A stretch of 64,000 nt of DNA from Sindora glabra (Eukaryota > Streptophyta > Magnoliopsida > Fabales > Fabaceae): contig CM035225.1 of assembly GCA_020226215.1 (NCBI GenBank), positions 15,387,868 to 15,451,867 of the forward strand. The letters are read 5' to 3'. Positions 12,720 through 24,763 of the stretch are shown one piece after another; the first letter of the stretch is position 1, and the number at the start of each line of letters is the position of its first letter. The notes beneath the pieces were generated by a model. The model was not told the DNA's origin, ran no database searches, and worked only from the letters and a program-made list of their open reading frames with translations. Made by a program: the position numbers and the translations under genes.

Positions 12720-14880
12720 CATTTAATGTCTAAACTTTAAACTTTGGTATTTGATAAATTAATTGATAAGTTAATTCATAATTAATAAATTAGTTAATTT
12801 GATAAAAATATTTTATTTTATATAATAAATAAGTTAATTTATAATTTAGTGATCTATAAAATTATTTCATATAGTAGCTTATAAAAAATTTAACTTAATA
12901 AATTATCTTAAGTTTTATAATTTATAAGATGATAAATTTTTGAATATTGTTCAAATTTATTCTTTTTAATTGAAATTTATTTTATAAATAAATAATTATA
13001 TTCTTATTTTAAATAATAAATAAATAAAAATTTATTAAGTAAATAAATATATAATATCAAAATTTTAGTATAAATAATTAACTAAAAAAATAAAAAGTAG
13101 ATAAATAAATATGTAATATCATAAATTATAATTAATTTAATTTAATTAATTATATTCTTATTTTAAAATATAAATGTATAAAAATACATACATAAATAAA
13201 TATGTAATATTATAAAATATAATTAATTAAATTTTAAATAATCATATTTTTATTTTGAATATTATAATTATATTAATATAATTTAATTTTAAATAAATAT
13301 GAACTAATATAATTTACAGATATATTTATATTGGCATGTTCTTTAATATTATTTTATAATTTTAATTAATTTAATAATTAATTTTATAAAATACTTCTTA
13401 ATTTACTAGTTACTAACTATCTCATCAACTACTTGAGTAAAATAAAACAACAAAACTAAGTGTTTCTAAAAATTAGTTATTAAATTAATTAAAAATATAA
13501 AATAGTATAAAATAATATGTTAATATAAGTAAGTAAGTAAATAAAATCATTTAATATTTATTTCAAAATCAAATTATATTAAAACAACTAATATGTTCAA
13601 AATAAAAATATAATAATTTAAAATTTAATTAATGATATTTTATGATCTTATATATTTATTTACTTTTATAAATTTTATTTTATTATTATTTATAATAAAA
13701 AATAACTACTTAAAATAATTATATTTTATAATGTTACATATTTGGTGACATACATATTTTTATATATTTATACTTTAAAATAATGATATAATTAACTAAA
13801 ATTGAATTGAATTAATTATATTTAGGTTTACCTAAGTAAGAGCATGTGTTGCTAATTCATTAAAGGAAGAAGGATTAATATAAAAAAAATGATAAGTTTA
13901 AGTTATTCATGATAAATTGTTAAATTAAAAGTTAATTTGTTCAATAAATTATTGAATACAACACTTTTAGAAATTAACTTATTAATCAGAATTATATTTT
14001 GTGTAATAAATATGTCAATTTATAACTTATTAATATGACCAATGAGCTATAAGTAAGTTTTTAGAGATATTTTGTGCGTTGGCTTATCAAAAAATAAATT
14101 TTAATTTGATAAGTTATTTTAAATAGTTTATAACTGATAAGTTAGTAGCATTTTAAAATTTTGTCAAGTTTTTCCTTTTTCTTTTATTAATTTATAACTT
14201 ATGCCTTTAATAAATAATTAATTGTGTTCTTGTTTTATATAATAAATAAATTAAAATTATATAAGATAAAAATTATTATAAATAGTTAAATAAAAATAAG
14301 TAAGTAAATAAATAAATATTTAATTTTATAAAATATAATTGATTTAATTCTAGCTAATTATATCTTTACTTTAAACTATAAATATATAAAAACAAGTATG
14401 TAAATAAATATGTTATGATATAAGATATGAATATAATTATAATTAATTATATTTCTATTATAAATAATAATTAAATATAAATTATGTAAGATCATAAAAT
14501 ATAAATTAATTGAATCTCAAGTAATTATTTTTTTAATATCTTGATTGTATTAATATAATTTAATTTTTAAATAAATATAACTTAATTTAATTTATATCTT
14601 TATTTGTATTAACATATCCTCTTATATTATTTATATTTTAAAATTAGTTTTGCAAAATAATTATTTTAAAAAATATTTTTTATACAATCAGCTACTTATT
14701 AATTACTAGTACAAAATAAAGTTTAGGTCAATAAGTTGTAAATTAACTTATTTATTGTGTAAAATAAAGTTTTGACCTAATTTAAACTTAGTTTCAATAT
14801 TTTAATATTTATAATTAAGATCTATACATATATATATATTTACATTTACGTATATATATACATAAAACTTTGTTAAAACC
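12720..14880. repeat. Very AT-rich nested repeat block (direct and inverted copies)
   Basis: Motifs such as AAATAAATATGTAATAT, TATAATTAATTTAATT and TTATATTCTTATTTTAAA recur in the same order and orientation at about 12960-13320 and again at about 14210-14620. Around 13500-13800 the same motifs run in the opposite orientation (for example AAAATAAAAATATAATAATT). Both outer segments start with GATAAGTTAATT-like and end with TACTAGTTACTAA-like sequence. This suggests a nested or duplicated MITE-like element rather than plain low complexity. Boundaries are approximate; no coding potential is visible. Confidence 0.45.
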
Positions 14881-14889
14881 TAAACCATG

Positions 14890-17800
14890 GATCACATAAA
14901 ACAATTTAATTGTGCGAATGTTAGGTTATTACCTAGAAGTAATATGCTATATGGCTTGAGTATGGTGTTAAATGAGATAAAGTCATTGTATCGACATCTT
15001 GAGGTAATGTTAAATGAGTAAGGATCCTTACATTTTTTTGAATAGATGTAGGTAAAGAAGTTAGTCTAGGAAAGCATAATTAGATTTAGTACTTGGAATA
15101 TTGTTATGTTGATAGGTAAATTTTTGGATGTTACAAACACCATGATTTGGAGAAGAATTAATATTATGTGTCTTTAAGAAACTAAATATGTTAGAGAAAG
15201 AGATAAGGATTGGAGAAAGAGCTAAAGAGCTAAATACGACAGGATTTAAACTATAGTATACAAGAAAAGTTATAGGAAAGAATGGAGTTAGTATTATTGT
15301 AGACAAGAATTGGAAGAAAAATGTGATGGATATAAAAATAATTAGGGACAAGATCTTATTTTTAAAATTAATGATTGTATGGGAAACTATTAATATCATT
15401 AACACTTATGTACCACAAGTAGGTTAGGAAATACATTTGAAAGAGAAGTTTTTAGAGGACTTGGAAGCGTTGGTTTAAGGAATTTCATAAAAAAAAAAGA
15501 TTTTCATTAGAGGGAATCTTAATAAACATGTTAGTAGTGAGGTAAGGGAATTTTTGGGAGCTTATGAAAGAGTTAATTTTAGAGAATTAAATAAGAAGGG
15601 ACAATCTATTCATGATTTTTTAATAGTATATGATTTCAAAATTGCGAACACTTATTTTAAAAAGTGGAAGGAGCATCTAATCACATATAAGAGTGGAACC
15701 TTAAGGTTGTAAATTGATTTTTTTTTGGTAAAGAGCTTTAATAGAAGAGTTTGTAAGAATTGCTAAATGATTCTGGAGGAGTGCCTTACTACCTAGCATA
15801 GGGTCTTGATCCTTGATGTTCATTTTAAGACTTGTAATTAGAAAAGATGACAAGTTATAAATCTCAAGATCAAGTGGTGGCAACTCAAGGGTGAGAAACA
15901 GATGACTTTTAAGAGAATATTATTGGATAATGTTCATTTTAAGACTTGTAACTAGAAAAGATGACTACACAGGATCTTGGTCCTTAATGTTCATTTTAAA
16001 ACCTGTAACCAGAAAAGATGACAAATTATAAATCCTAAGATCAAGTGGTGACAACTTAAGGGTGAGAAATAGATGACTTTTAAGAGAATCTTATTAGACA
16101 AAAGTAATTGTGAAGTATAAGGAAGTATCAACCATATTTGGAATAAGATGAGTAAGAGGGTTAAAATGGTTACTAAAGCAGTCTTGGGTGAATTAAAAGG
16201 TTTTGAATTGAGAGATAAAGAATCTTGGTAGTAGAATGAAAATATGCAGGAAAAGGTCAAAGTTAAAAAGGATTGTTTTAAGGCCTTACATGTGTATAAC
16301 AATACTGAAAATTAGGAAATGTATTGGATGGTTAGGAACGAGACTAAGAAGGTAGTGAGTGAGGCATGATCTAAAACTTTTAAGGAGTCCTACTGAGATC
16401 TAGGGAGAAAAAAATTAAGAATAAAAGATTTACAAGCTTGCTAAAAATAGGAAAAGAAAATTAAAAGATTTAGACTAAGTAAGATGTATTAAAGGTAAAG
16501 AGGACAAGTTCTACTTACAAATGAAGACATCAAAGAGAGATGGGAGAAGTACTTTTATAAGGTTTTCAATGATGGGCAAAGATTGATTAAGGATATAGAA
16601 GGATTAGAAATCCAAGAGAACGAACAAAATTTACATTACTATCACATGATTCGAGTTGGAAAGATAAAAGAATCTCTTAGAAGGATAGATAATAATAAAG
16701 CCATTGATCTTGATGGTACTTTTATTTAAGTTTGGAAATGTTTAGGAGAATAGGGTGTCTTTTAGCTCACTAAGCTATTTAATGAGATTTTAAGGTCTAA
16801 GAAAATGTTAGATGAGTGGCGAAGGAGTATTTTGGTGCATATATATAAGAATAAATGAGATATCTAGAATTGTACAAACTATTAAAGGATAAAACTTATA
16901 AGCCACATGATGAAATTATGGAAAAAAGTGATTGAGCATAGATTAAGAGACGAAATTAGGATTACAAAGAATCAATTTGGATTTATGTCAAGAAAGTTTA
17001 TAATAAAGGTTATTTATCTTTTACGAGGGTTGATTGAAAAGCACTAGAGTAAAAAAAAAGACTTATATTTGATTTTTATTAATCTGGAAAAAGTCTATGA
17101 TCAAGTATTAAGAGAAGTGTTATGAAAGGCTCTGAAAAAAAAAAAGAGTTTGTATGGTGTATATCTAAGCTATATAGGACATATATGATAGGGTAACTAC
17201 AAGTGTAAGAACTCTTGAAGATGAGATAAAGGACTTTTTTATAAGGATAGGTTTACATCAGAGTTCAATCTTGAGTTCTTATTTATTTAATTTAGTCTTG
17301 GATGTTCTTATCAGGGATATACAAGAGATTATTCCTAAATGTATACTATTTACGGATGATATAGTTTTGATTGAGGAATTAAGAGAAGAGGTTAATTATA
17401 AAATTAGGCTTTGGAGATAGGTATTGGAGTTAAAGGATTTTCCCTTGTATTGCAAATTTAACAAGAAGTAAGATAGAGTATAAGAAGTAAGATAGAAATA
17501 ATTTAGAGATAAGAATTGGAGAACACGTCACATTATAGGTATCCAAATTTAAGTATCTAGAATCAATATTACAAAGTGATGAAAAAATTAATGGATATGT
17601 CATACACAGTATACAAGTTAGATGGTTAAAATGGAGAATAACATCAAGAGTTATTTGTGACCGCAAAGTATCTATCAAGTTTAAAGGGAAGTTTTATCAT
17701 ATTACTATATGATTAACTATATTTTATAGTAGTGAATATTAAGATAGATGCGTAGTCACATAAGAAAGGATAAAATATGGAATTAATGCATACGAAGGAA

Positions 17801-18095
17801 TATTGACATAACACCTATTAAGAAGAAAATGATAGAAAATCAATTAAGGTGGTTTGAACATGTACAAAGAAAATTATTAGAGGCATTAATGAGAAGAGTT
17901 AATCATATGATTTTTAACCCTATGAAAAAGTGTAAAAGGAAAGAAAAAAGAACATTGGAGGAATTTATAAAAAAAAAATCTCTTAGTGAATAATATTTCT
18001 AAAAATCTAGCTTTAAATAGAGTTCAATGATATCATGTGATTTATGTAAATGATCTTATTTAATGTGATAAGACTTTGTTGTTATTATTATTGTA
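14890..18095 (+). mobile_element. Decayed non-LTR retrotransposon (LINE) with endonuclease and reverse transcriptase
   Basis: Broken reading frames on the plus strand follow LINE ORF2 from end to end. Endonuclease landmarks: TWNI.ML.GK near 15085, GVSIIVDKNW near 15285, then NTYVPQVG near 15400. Reverse transcriptase: a WRRSILVHIYKNK segment near 16815-16860, NQFGFMSRK near 16970 and DLYLIFINLEKVYDQV near 17060. A catalytic FTDDIVLIEE box (the YADD/FADD motif, here TDD) lies near 17350. The C-terminal NQLRWFEHVQRK segment is near 17845. It ends in a TTGTTGTTATTATTATTG tail (18076-18093), typical of this plant LINE group. Many TAG, TAA and TGA codons stand where the family has W, Q or R, as expected from long decay. 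An internal duplication lies near 15800-16100. The 5' end is uncertain; similarity may begin near 14890. Confidence 0.85.
15802..16098 (+). repeat. Internal tandem duplication within the LINE, about 170-base unit
   Basis: The segment 15802-15928 (GGTCTTGATCCTTGATGTTC through CTTTTAAGAGAAT) recurs at 15972-16098 with few changes. The start of the unit (ATGTTCATTTTAAGACTTGT) also appears at 15930-15965, so the unit is about 170 bases with a partial inner repeat. It disrupts the endonuclease-to-RT linker region. Confidence 0.8.
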
Positions 18096-18099
18096 TATA

Positions 18100-18480
18100 A
18101 AAAATGAGTGAAAATTCAGTTTATATATTCTTTATAATTAATGTTATTTCATATAATATTTTATATATAAAATATATAATATGTTAATGAAATATTTAAT
18201 ATATAAATATAAAATGGACCAAATTGATTTGAGTATTGAGTAATTATATATATGATTTTAAACGTTAACTCATTTATGAAATAGAATTTAAAATTTTATT
18301 TAAACTCAATTTTTAAATTTAATTTCTCAATTCAAATCTTTATTTAAAATTAGGTCTAAACCAAAAATCAGATCAACTAGCATTCAGCCATTCGCCCACA
18401 GCTAGTTCTCAGAAAAAGCATATTTTTCTGAAATAAATGGACCCTTGAAGATTTTGAGAAGTTGTAATTTTGGGGCAAAA
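18100..18480. other. Intergenic and probable proximal promoter of the ARGLU1-like gene
   Basis: AT-rich, with no clear TATA element. The sequence becomes less AT-rich from about 18370. No gene is visible. Confidence 0.35.
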
Positions 18481-18489
18481 ATAGAAATA

Positions 18490-18629
18490 AAAAAATGGTT
18501 AGCCTACATTGAAAGAGAAAAGTCCAAAAGAACTCAATTTGCTACGGTCTCCCTTCTATCTCTCGCCTAGGTTTTCATCTCCTATCTGCAAAGCTTGCCA
18601 AGCTGGTATCTTTCAATTTGTCTCTCCAG
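18490..18629 (+). other. Probable 5'UTR exon of the ARGLU1-like gene
   Basis: Pyrimidine-rich sequence (CTCCCTTCTATCTCTCGCC around 18550) ends at a consensus donor, CCAG/GTAATT, at 18629/18630. A matching acceptor (TTTTTTTTATACAG) ends at about 19279, 78 bases before the start codon. The exon start is a guess. Confidence 0.5.
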
Positions 18630-19077
18630 GTAATTCTGGGATCGAACTCTCTATTCAGGATCGAAACTTCCACTTTCTCGAACCCTTTTCTGCTCCCTGT
18701 TTGTTTCCCTGGAAAATCAATGATGAGCAAAGTCAAAACCAGTAATGACTTGGTTTAGCTAAAACGAGAATCGGGATTTACATGCACAATCGCTTATTAT
18801 TTAATTTGGATTTTCAGGTTAAAACTTTCGCGTCTTATGCTTTGATTGGTTCGACGTAATTGGGATTTTTCCCAGTTTCAATCAGGTCGATATTTATCAC
18901 TTTAATTGAGATTCTTCTGATTTTTCAGGTGAAACGATGATGGTAGTTTTTGTTAATGCTGCTCTATTGTCTCAACTGGATACATTAATTGTCTAGGAAC
19001 TGATAATTTTTATTTTTCTGTTGTTGCTATGCTCTAAATGCATATCTGCCGCAAATTAACAAATGATGTTTGAAAGT

Positions 19078-19250
19078 AACTTGGGTTTGGCCAGGTGGTT
19101 TAGGTGGCTTAGGATTTTGATAGAAGTCCTTGGTTCGATCGGATGGCTTGGGTTTGGAAAGAAATCCTCAGTTCGATTACCACTGTACCATAAACAATTG
19201 ATTTTTATATATTTGGGTTTTGATGATAATTTCGTTGCTTCCATTACTGA
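19078..19250 (+). mobile_element. Possible tRNA-derived SINE in the 5'UTR intron
   Basis: TTTGGCCAGGTGGTTTAGG (from 19086) fits an RNA polymerase III A box, and TTGGTTCGATC (from 19129) fits a B box. They stand about 40 bases apart, as in tRNA-Leu/Ser-like SINE heads. The sequence is not a foldable tRNA: there is no acceptor stem partner. The 3' end is not defined. Confidence 0.4.
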
Positions 19251-19356
19251 TTGATTTGTATTGATTTTTTTTTATACAGGGGAATTCTTTTTGTAATTGT
19301 CTCAAAGCTTGATATTGAGAAATATCCTACACATATTGAAGCAGAGGTGTCAGGAG

Positions 19357-22300
19357 ATGCCTCGAGACTTGTCACGATCACGATCACCTTCCTATAGGCG
19401 GAGGCATTCGCCCTCTCCTGTAGGACACAAATATAGCAGAAGGAGCAAAAGAGACAGAAGCCGATCTCCGTATTCATCCTATTCTCATAGCAGGTTACCC
19501 CGTTTATATTTTTGCTTTTCTTAAGCTATCATACCTCCTTTCACGTAACAAAGACTGGGGACTCATAGTTGGGTGTCATTTGGATTAGCAAAATGTTAAA
19601 ATTGATCTGTACGCATTTTAACCTTCTATCAACGTTGTGGTTCTGTTGTCTTTTATAGTCTAGCCCACACAGTAGATGTTAGATTTTCTTTGAGGGTGGC
19701 TGCTGTACGGACATACTACGCTCACTATACAGAAATTGATATCTATCCACTTAGATTTGGAACCACAATTTGGCGAGGATTTGGTTACATTGCTGTTGAA
19801 CGGATGGCACAATTGTGATCATAACAAAGCAGAAGGCAGTTTAAGATGTAAAATGTTTTGTTTATGAGTGCTTTGTGCCCTTTTGTGTTATTGATGCAAT
19901 AGTTAGATCTCAAGGACATCAGAAATATTGTTTTTCCTTAATTGAAAAATGTGTATACCTGATTATCTTTTGTGAAGAATTGAGTATAACAATTTTAGGG
20001 CTAAAGTTATTTTTATGACTAAAACCTGCAGGTCAAAGTTGAACAGCTGGTTCACAATGCTTGTTATCTATGCAATATAATTTGAATCTGATATCTAAAT
20101 TTCATTTGGCTTCTTTGCTGTCCATTTTCAAATGGACTGGAATGGACTTTTAGATTTCCTATATTATCTTGCATGTGTGACTTTTGCTGTTCAAATCACT
20201 TCATTCAAGCTCCTTGAGCTTCTTGATGAGATGTGGAGAAATACCCTGGCTGATTGATATTAATAGAAATGAAATTCAAGTATTCATGACCTTTTCCTAA
20301 GTGTTTGGTGACCAAGTTGCTTTATCTGTAAGACCTGTTAATGGTTTCATTTAGTTGCTGAGTTTTTATTTTTATACCTGGGAAGTGGAAGCTCATCAAT
20401 AAACATACATGGATCATAATATAGAGAACAGGGTAGGATATATATTATAAATAAGAAAACTTAAATGCTCAGTTTCTTCCCACAATGTGGGAAGTGAGCA
20501 GGTGATGAATGCTGATGAGTGTCCTTTCATTGATCAATGTGACATGACATATCATTCTTCATGTGATAAAAGATGGAGCACACAAAGGTTATTCTTAGCA
20601 ATTTATGAGGTAACTGTATATATTTCTATATATATTATGCTAGATGGTGGGCAGGCTTTTTATTGACTGCATACAATGCTGGTCAGTTTCCAGATTTTGT
20701 TGCTTAAGACCATCCCTGTTGTTATACAGGTGGAAAAGTCGTTCTATTACCCCAAGACGCCACAAAAGTCGTTCTGCAACTCCCAGACGCCGTAAAAGTC
20801 GATCTCCAACTCCAAAACGTTACAGAAGACATAGAAGTAGGAGTTCCTCATTATCTCCTACTCGTAAATCATCCAGTCCAAGTCTTGGGTCAATTGAGCA
20901 CAAAACTACCATTGAAAAACAGAAGAAAGAAGAAGAGAAGAAGAGGTATAACAATTGCTTATCTTTTCATTCTAACTCTAGTTTTTTTTTTTTTCCTTCC
21001 ATGTTTTATTTATTTTTTTTCTTTAGGGATTAAGTTAGCAATCATGATTTTCTTTTGGTAGGCTTTCCTCGGTTACAATGGGAAGTCTTAGTCTTTTTCT
21101 TTTCTTTTTTTTAATGAGTGACCCATAGTTTATTTCTTACACATTGGAATGTTGTTGTCATTAATTGTGTCATGCTGATAACTGCTTGAATAGTTAGGAG
21201 TTATTATGCTAAAGCTTGGTGTCATAGATCTGGTGTCCAATTATATGTGTACCATATGACAATTTTAGATTTTGCTGTACAGTGTACCCTGTGCGTTCTT
21301 GGGGTCTGCTGGTATTGAAATTATGCCTTGGTTTACTTTCCTACAACATACTTTATTCAACCACAAAGTGAAGTATGCTTTGTAATTGCTTTGATGCTTT
21401 AAGTGCTTATTTAGCACAAGACTTGACCTATACATCATCAAGTGGATATTTTCATGAAAGATGTTCAGCATAAAACTTTGAATGATTAGTGTAAAACTGC
21501 AGCAAGTTACTTGAGTTTCTTCTCCACAGGCTTGTCTGAAGGAAGGTACTGCTATAATGCAACTTGTTATATTTGATGATCAAACTGGCTGCCTCATTTA
21601 TCTACTGTTCATCACTTTTGAAACTCATTTGTATGGATCAGGATTCAATAGAGGTATGCCTTGAAAGCATACATATTTAGTGCCTTTGTCATCATGGAGG
21701 TTAGTTTGCCATTGACCATGGTACTTCTAAGTAGAATAGAAAAATGGGAAAAAAAGAAGGGAGAACAAAAGAGGGAAAGAAAAAAAAAAAGCAAACGTGC
21801 CTGTAGTTCAGTTTAGTTGTTCATTGTTCGTGATCAAAGACACTGGATTCATATATGTGGCTTTGCCCCCACTCAATTGGCAGCTTTCCTGCTTAACATA
21901 CCATTTTTTACTCACAGGCGTCAACAAGAAGCGGAGTTAAAATTAATAGAAGAAGAGACTGCAAAGAGAGTGGAAGAAGCTATTCGTAAGAGAGTTGAAG
22001 AGAGCTTGAACTCTGAGGAGATTCAGCTGGAGATTGAAAGGCGGCTGGAGGAGGGACGGAAGAGACTTAATAATGAAGTTGCAGCTCAACTTGAGAAAGA
22101 AAAGGAAGCTACACTTTTGGAAGCTAGACAGAAGGAGGTATGTGCTCCAAATTACAGTATTTTATTCATTCTTTCTCTACTGTGACGGCATGTGAATATT
22201 TTATACAATTTTAATATTGTGGAAGTTCAGTACTGCTTAGGAACAAGAAATGCAATCGTTTTATCTGCTATGAAATTCCACGAGTTCTCAATGATACCTT

Positions 22301-22978
22301 GAGTAATCTGTGTATGCAGTACGACATATGCATGAATTGTGCTGCACAAATTTTACAAATCGGTGCATTGGTTGGTTATGACAAAATACTTGTGCCATTG
22401 TATGCTATGTCATTTGTGGATCTCACATCCTTGTCACAATTTGGTCCAAGATGAATTTTTTTTTTCAGAGCAAGATGCCGACTTTTTATTCAAAACAATC
22501 CAGTAGAGAATCTTCTGTTGTCTTCCCACCTTGTTAACAAAAAGCTAAATTTAGGAGGATGTGCTTGGATTCATCAATTCATCTTCCCATTCTGATTTGC
22601 TTGTGTTTATGAGCTCTTAATTTTTTTGAATTAACACCTTTCTATCAAAAAGGAAAAAAGAATTAACACCATTAGCCTCATGGTAGTTAATCAACTTATC
22701 TTGATCTGCAGGAACAAGCTCGGAGAGAGAAAGAAGAGCTTGAAAGGATGCTCGAGGAGAACCGGAGGAAAGTTGAAGCTGCTCACAGACTGGAAGCTTT
22801 AGAGCAGCAGAGCCGTGAGGAGGAAAGGTATAGAGAGCTGGAAGAGCTCCAGAGACAAAAAGAAGAAGCCATGCGAAGGAAGAAACAGGAGGAGGAGCAA
22901 GAACGTTTAAACCAAATGAAGTTGTTGGGCAAAAACAAGTCCCGACCGAAGTTGTCTTTTGCGTTGGGATCAAAATGA
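19357..22978 (+). CDS. ARGLU1: ARGLU1-like protein (arginine- and glutamate-rich 1)
   Basis: Four coding exons, 19357-19493, 20730-20945, 21918-22137 and 22712-22978, join by GT-AG introns into 279 aa. The start is the first ATG of the frame after the 5'UTR intron (MPRDLSRSRSPSYRR); upstream codons in frame have no ATG. Residues 1-105 are an Arg/Ser-rich region full of RS and SP pairs, with a threefold RRxKSRSxTP-type repeat. From about residue 110 on comes a long charged helix or coiled coil rich in E, R, K and Q, containing RQQEAELKLIEEETAKRVEE and ERRLEEGRKRLNNEVAAQLE. The extreme C-terminus (LGKNKSRPKLSFALGSK) is strongly conserved from plants to animals. In animals ARGLU1 is a nuclear protein that links Mediator and nuclear receptors with alternative splicing; a splicing role in plants is inferred from the family. 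The gene looks intact. Intron 2 (19494-20729) and intron 3 (20946-21917) are long. Confidence 0.93.
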
Positions 22979-23640
22979 GTGTTGAGTAACTTCATATTTA
23001 CTTAGCAACTGAAATCACGGTTATTTGGGCTGAATTCCTAATTAGCATATGTAATTTGAGCAAATTGTAGTAGCTAAGTTTGTGTGACTGTGTTTTACAA
23101 ATGTTTTCAGCTTGGTTGAATCTGATTGTTTATCATCTTGCTGGTTTTGGCCAGCATTTGTTAGATTCTTCCAAGACCCTCACATCCATTAGAAAGCATG
23201 AATCCTCACACTTACAAATAAGACATAGAAAACATCCCTATTACGCAGACCAATTATTTCAATACATTGTCTAGAGGTGGAAGAGCGAAAACATTCTTCT
23301 TTGATATGGACAATTTTCTTGTTCGTAGCTGAGCAAAGAAGGCAGCTTCTAGTTATTGAGGAAGATTATGATTCTTGTTCACAGGCCTTATAGACAAAGG
23401 TGGAAACGGAAACTGCTAGTCGCCCATCATTTGAGAGTAACTTGTTAAATGTTTCCATTTGATTACATATAATTTAAGATTGTAGCCATTTGAGAATAGT
23501 ATGTTATAAGTTAATGAAAGATTGTGGGGATTTGTGTAAATAGCTTTTTTTTTTGGGGGGGGGGGGTCATACTTGTTGTCATTCTTTTCCTCATAGTAGG
23601 AGCAAAGGGATAGCAAGAAGGGTTACATGGTTTGAACTTT
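22979..23640 (+). other. 3' region of the ARGLU1-like gene
   Basis: Probable 3'UTR after the stop; no poly(A) site can be fixed. A T10-G12 homopolymer junction lies at 23545-23566. ORFs here (23080-23274) show no family features. Confidence 0.4.
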
Positions 23641-23778
23641 GCTTACGAATTTGAATCCTCTCTCTATATGCATTTTTTTTTTGAGTTCCATTATATAGGA
23701 AAGAAAGATTCTGTTTTCTATTAGGATTGGTTTTATTTGAAAACTGTCTTCCTTACTTCAAATTCATGTAGAGGTTTT

Positions 23779-24066
23779 CTTAAAATATAAAATAATGTTA
23801 TATTAAATTTCAATCTGAACTTTTCTTCATAAAATGTTGAAAAAAATGGTTATATATTAAAATCAAACTATATGATCATTTAAATATTTTATTATCAAAA
23901 ATATGCTTTGGTTAAATTCAAATAGTTAAAAACTATAATATTTATATTAAAATTTGACTTTCTTCGTTTGTAATATTTTAACTATTTGAATTTTACATAA
24001 GCATATATTTTATCACTAAATATTTAGAATATCTCATATTATAGCATTATTTTATATTTTAAAAGA
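23779..24066. mobile_element. Foldback (MITE-like) element, about 288 bases
   Basis: The left arm starts TCTTAAAATATAAAATAATG and includes AAATTCAAATAGTTAAAA near 23925. The right arm holds the reverse complements: TTTTAACTATTTGAATTTTA near 23976 and CATTATTTTATATTTTAAAAGA at its end. The arms pair over most of their length, with interruptions. No ORF. Target duplication not resolved. Confidence 0.55.
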
Positions 24067-24344
24067 TTGTATAAGTTTTGAAAGATGTATTTTTCTCTGA
24101 CAATTATGAATCTTATAATTAATTCTAAACCATTTAAAAACAACGCTCTAAATAGGTTGTCAAGTAAGTTGGGTATTGGGGTATTCATACCATTGTTGCA
24201 ATCAAAATTTACTCACAAGGAGAATATTTCCGTAATTAAGATTTTACTTGAAGGAGATTATAGAATTCTATTTCACTTTACTTAGACAAAACAGAATGAT
24301 TATCTTAAAATCCATATTTTCAAAATTGACATTAATGTGTTGGT

Positions 24345-24763
24345 TGTAATAGCTTTTCCCACTTGAACGTTGGCAACAAACAATGTTCAATTTTGTTGTG
24401 GTCCGCAAAGATAGGAGAGCAATTTTTCTGCTCAATGGCCACTGGATTGAACGACTTTTTGATGGAAGAAGCTGGCAACATGGAGTATATATGCAAAACA
24501 GGGGTCCCCAGATTCGATTAGGTGCATAATTTAATTTTCTGAAATTGATTACAGCATCAAAGAAGCACAAACTAGAACTTGGAAGTACCCAAGTACGGAA
24601 TTCTCGGTGACATTTCAGTACAATTTGATGAGGAGATTACAGACATTTCTGTGTGCATTTTCAAGCGTGGCAATGGCTGGAGATAGGCTTCTGCTTTTCT
24701 GACTAATTTTTGCTTAATAGGATGTAATTATGTGGTTTCTATATATCCTAGATAAATTTTACA
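24345..24763 (+). repeat. Copia LTR, copy A (5' LTR)
   Basis: Starts TGTAATAGC and ends TTTTACA (TG...CA), followed by the primer-binding site at about 24765-24777. It aligns without length change to the copies at 30811 and 34259. Confidence 0.9.

Noticed and set aside
18509..18745. 78-aa ORF upstream of ARGLU1
   Set aside because: It crosses the inferred 5'UTR donor at 18629 and has no family features.
22617..22995. Minus-strand ORFs of 118 and 70 aa
   Set aside because: Antisense shadow of the last ARGLU1 exon, whose charged-helix codons leave the other strand open.
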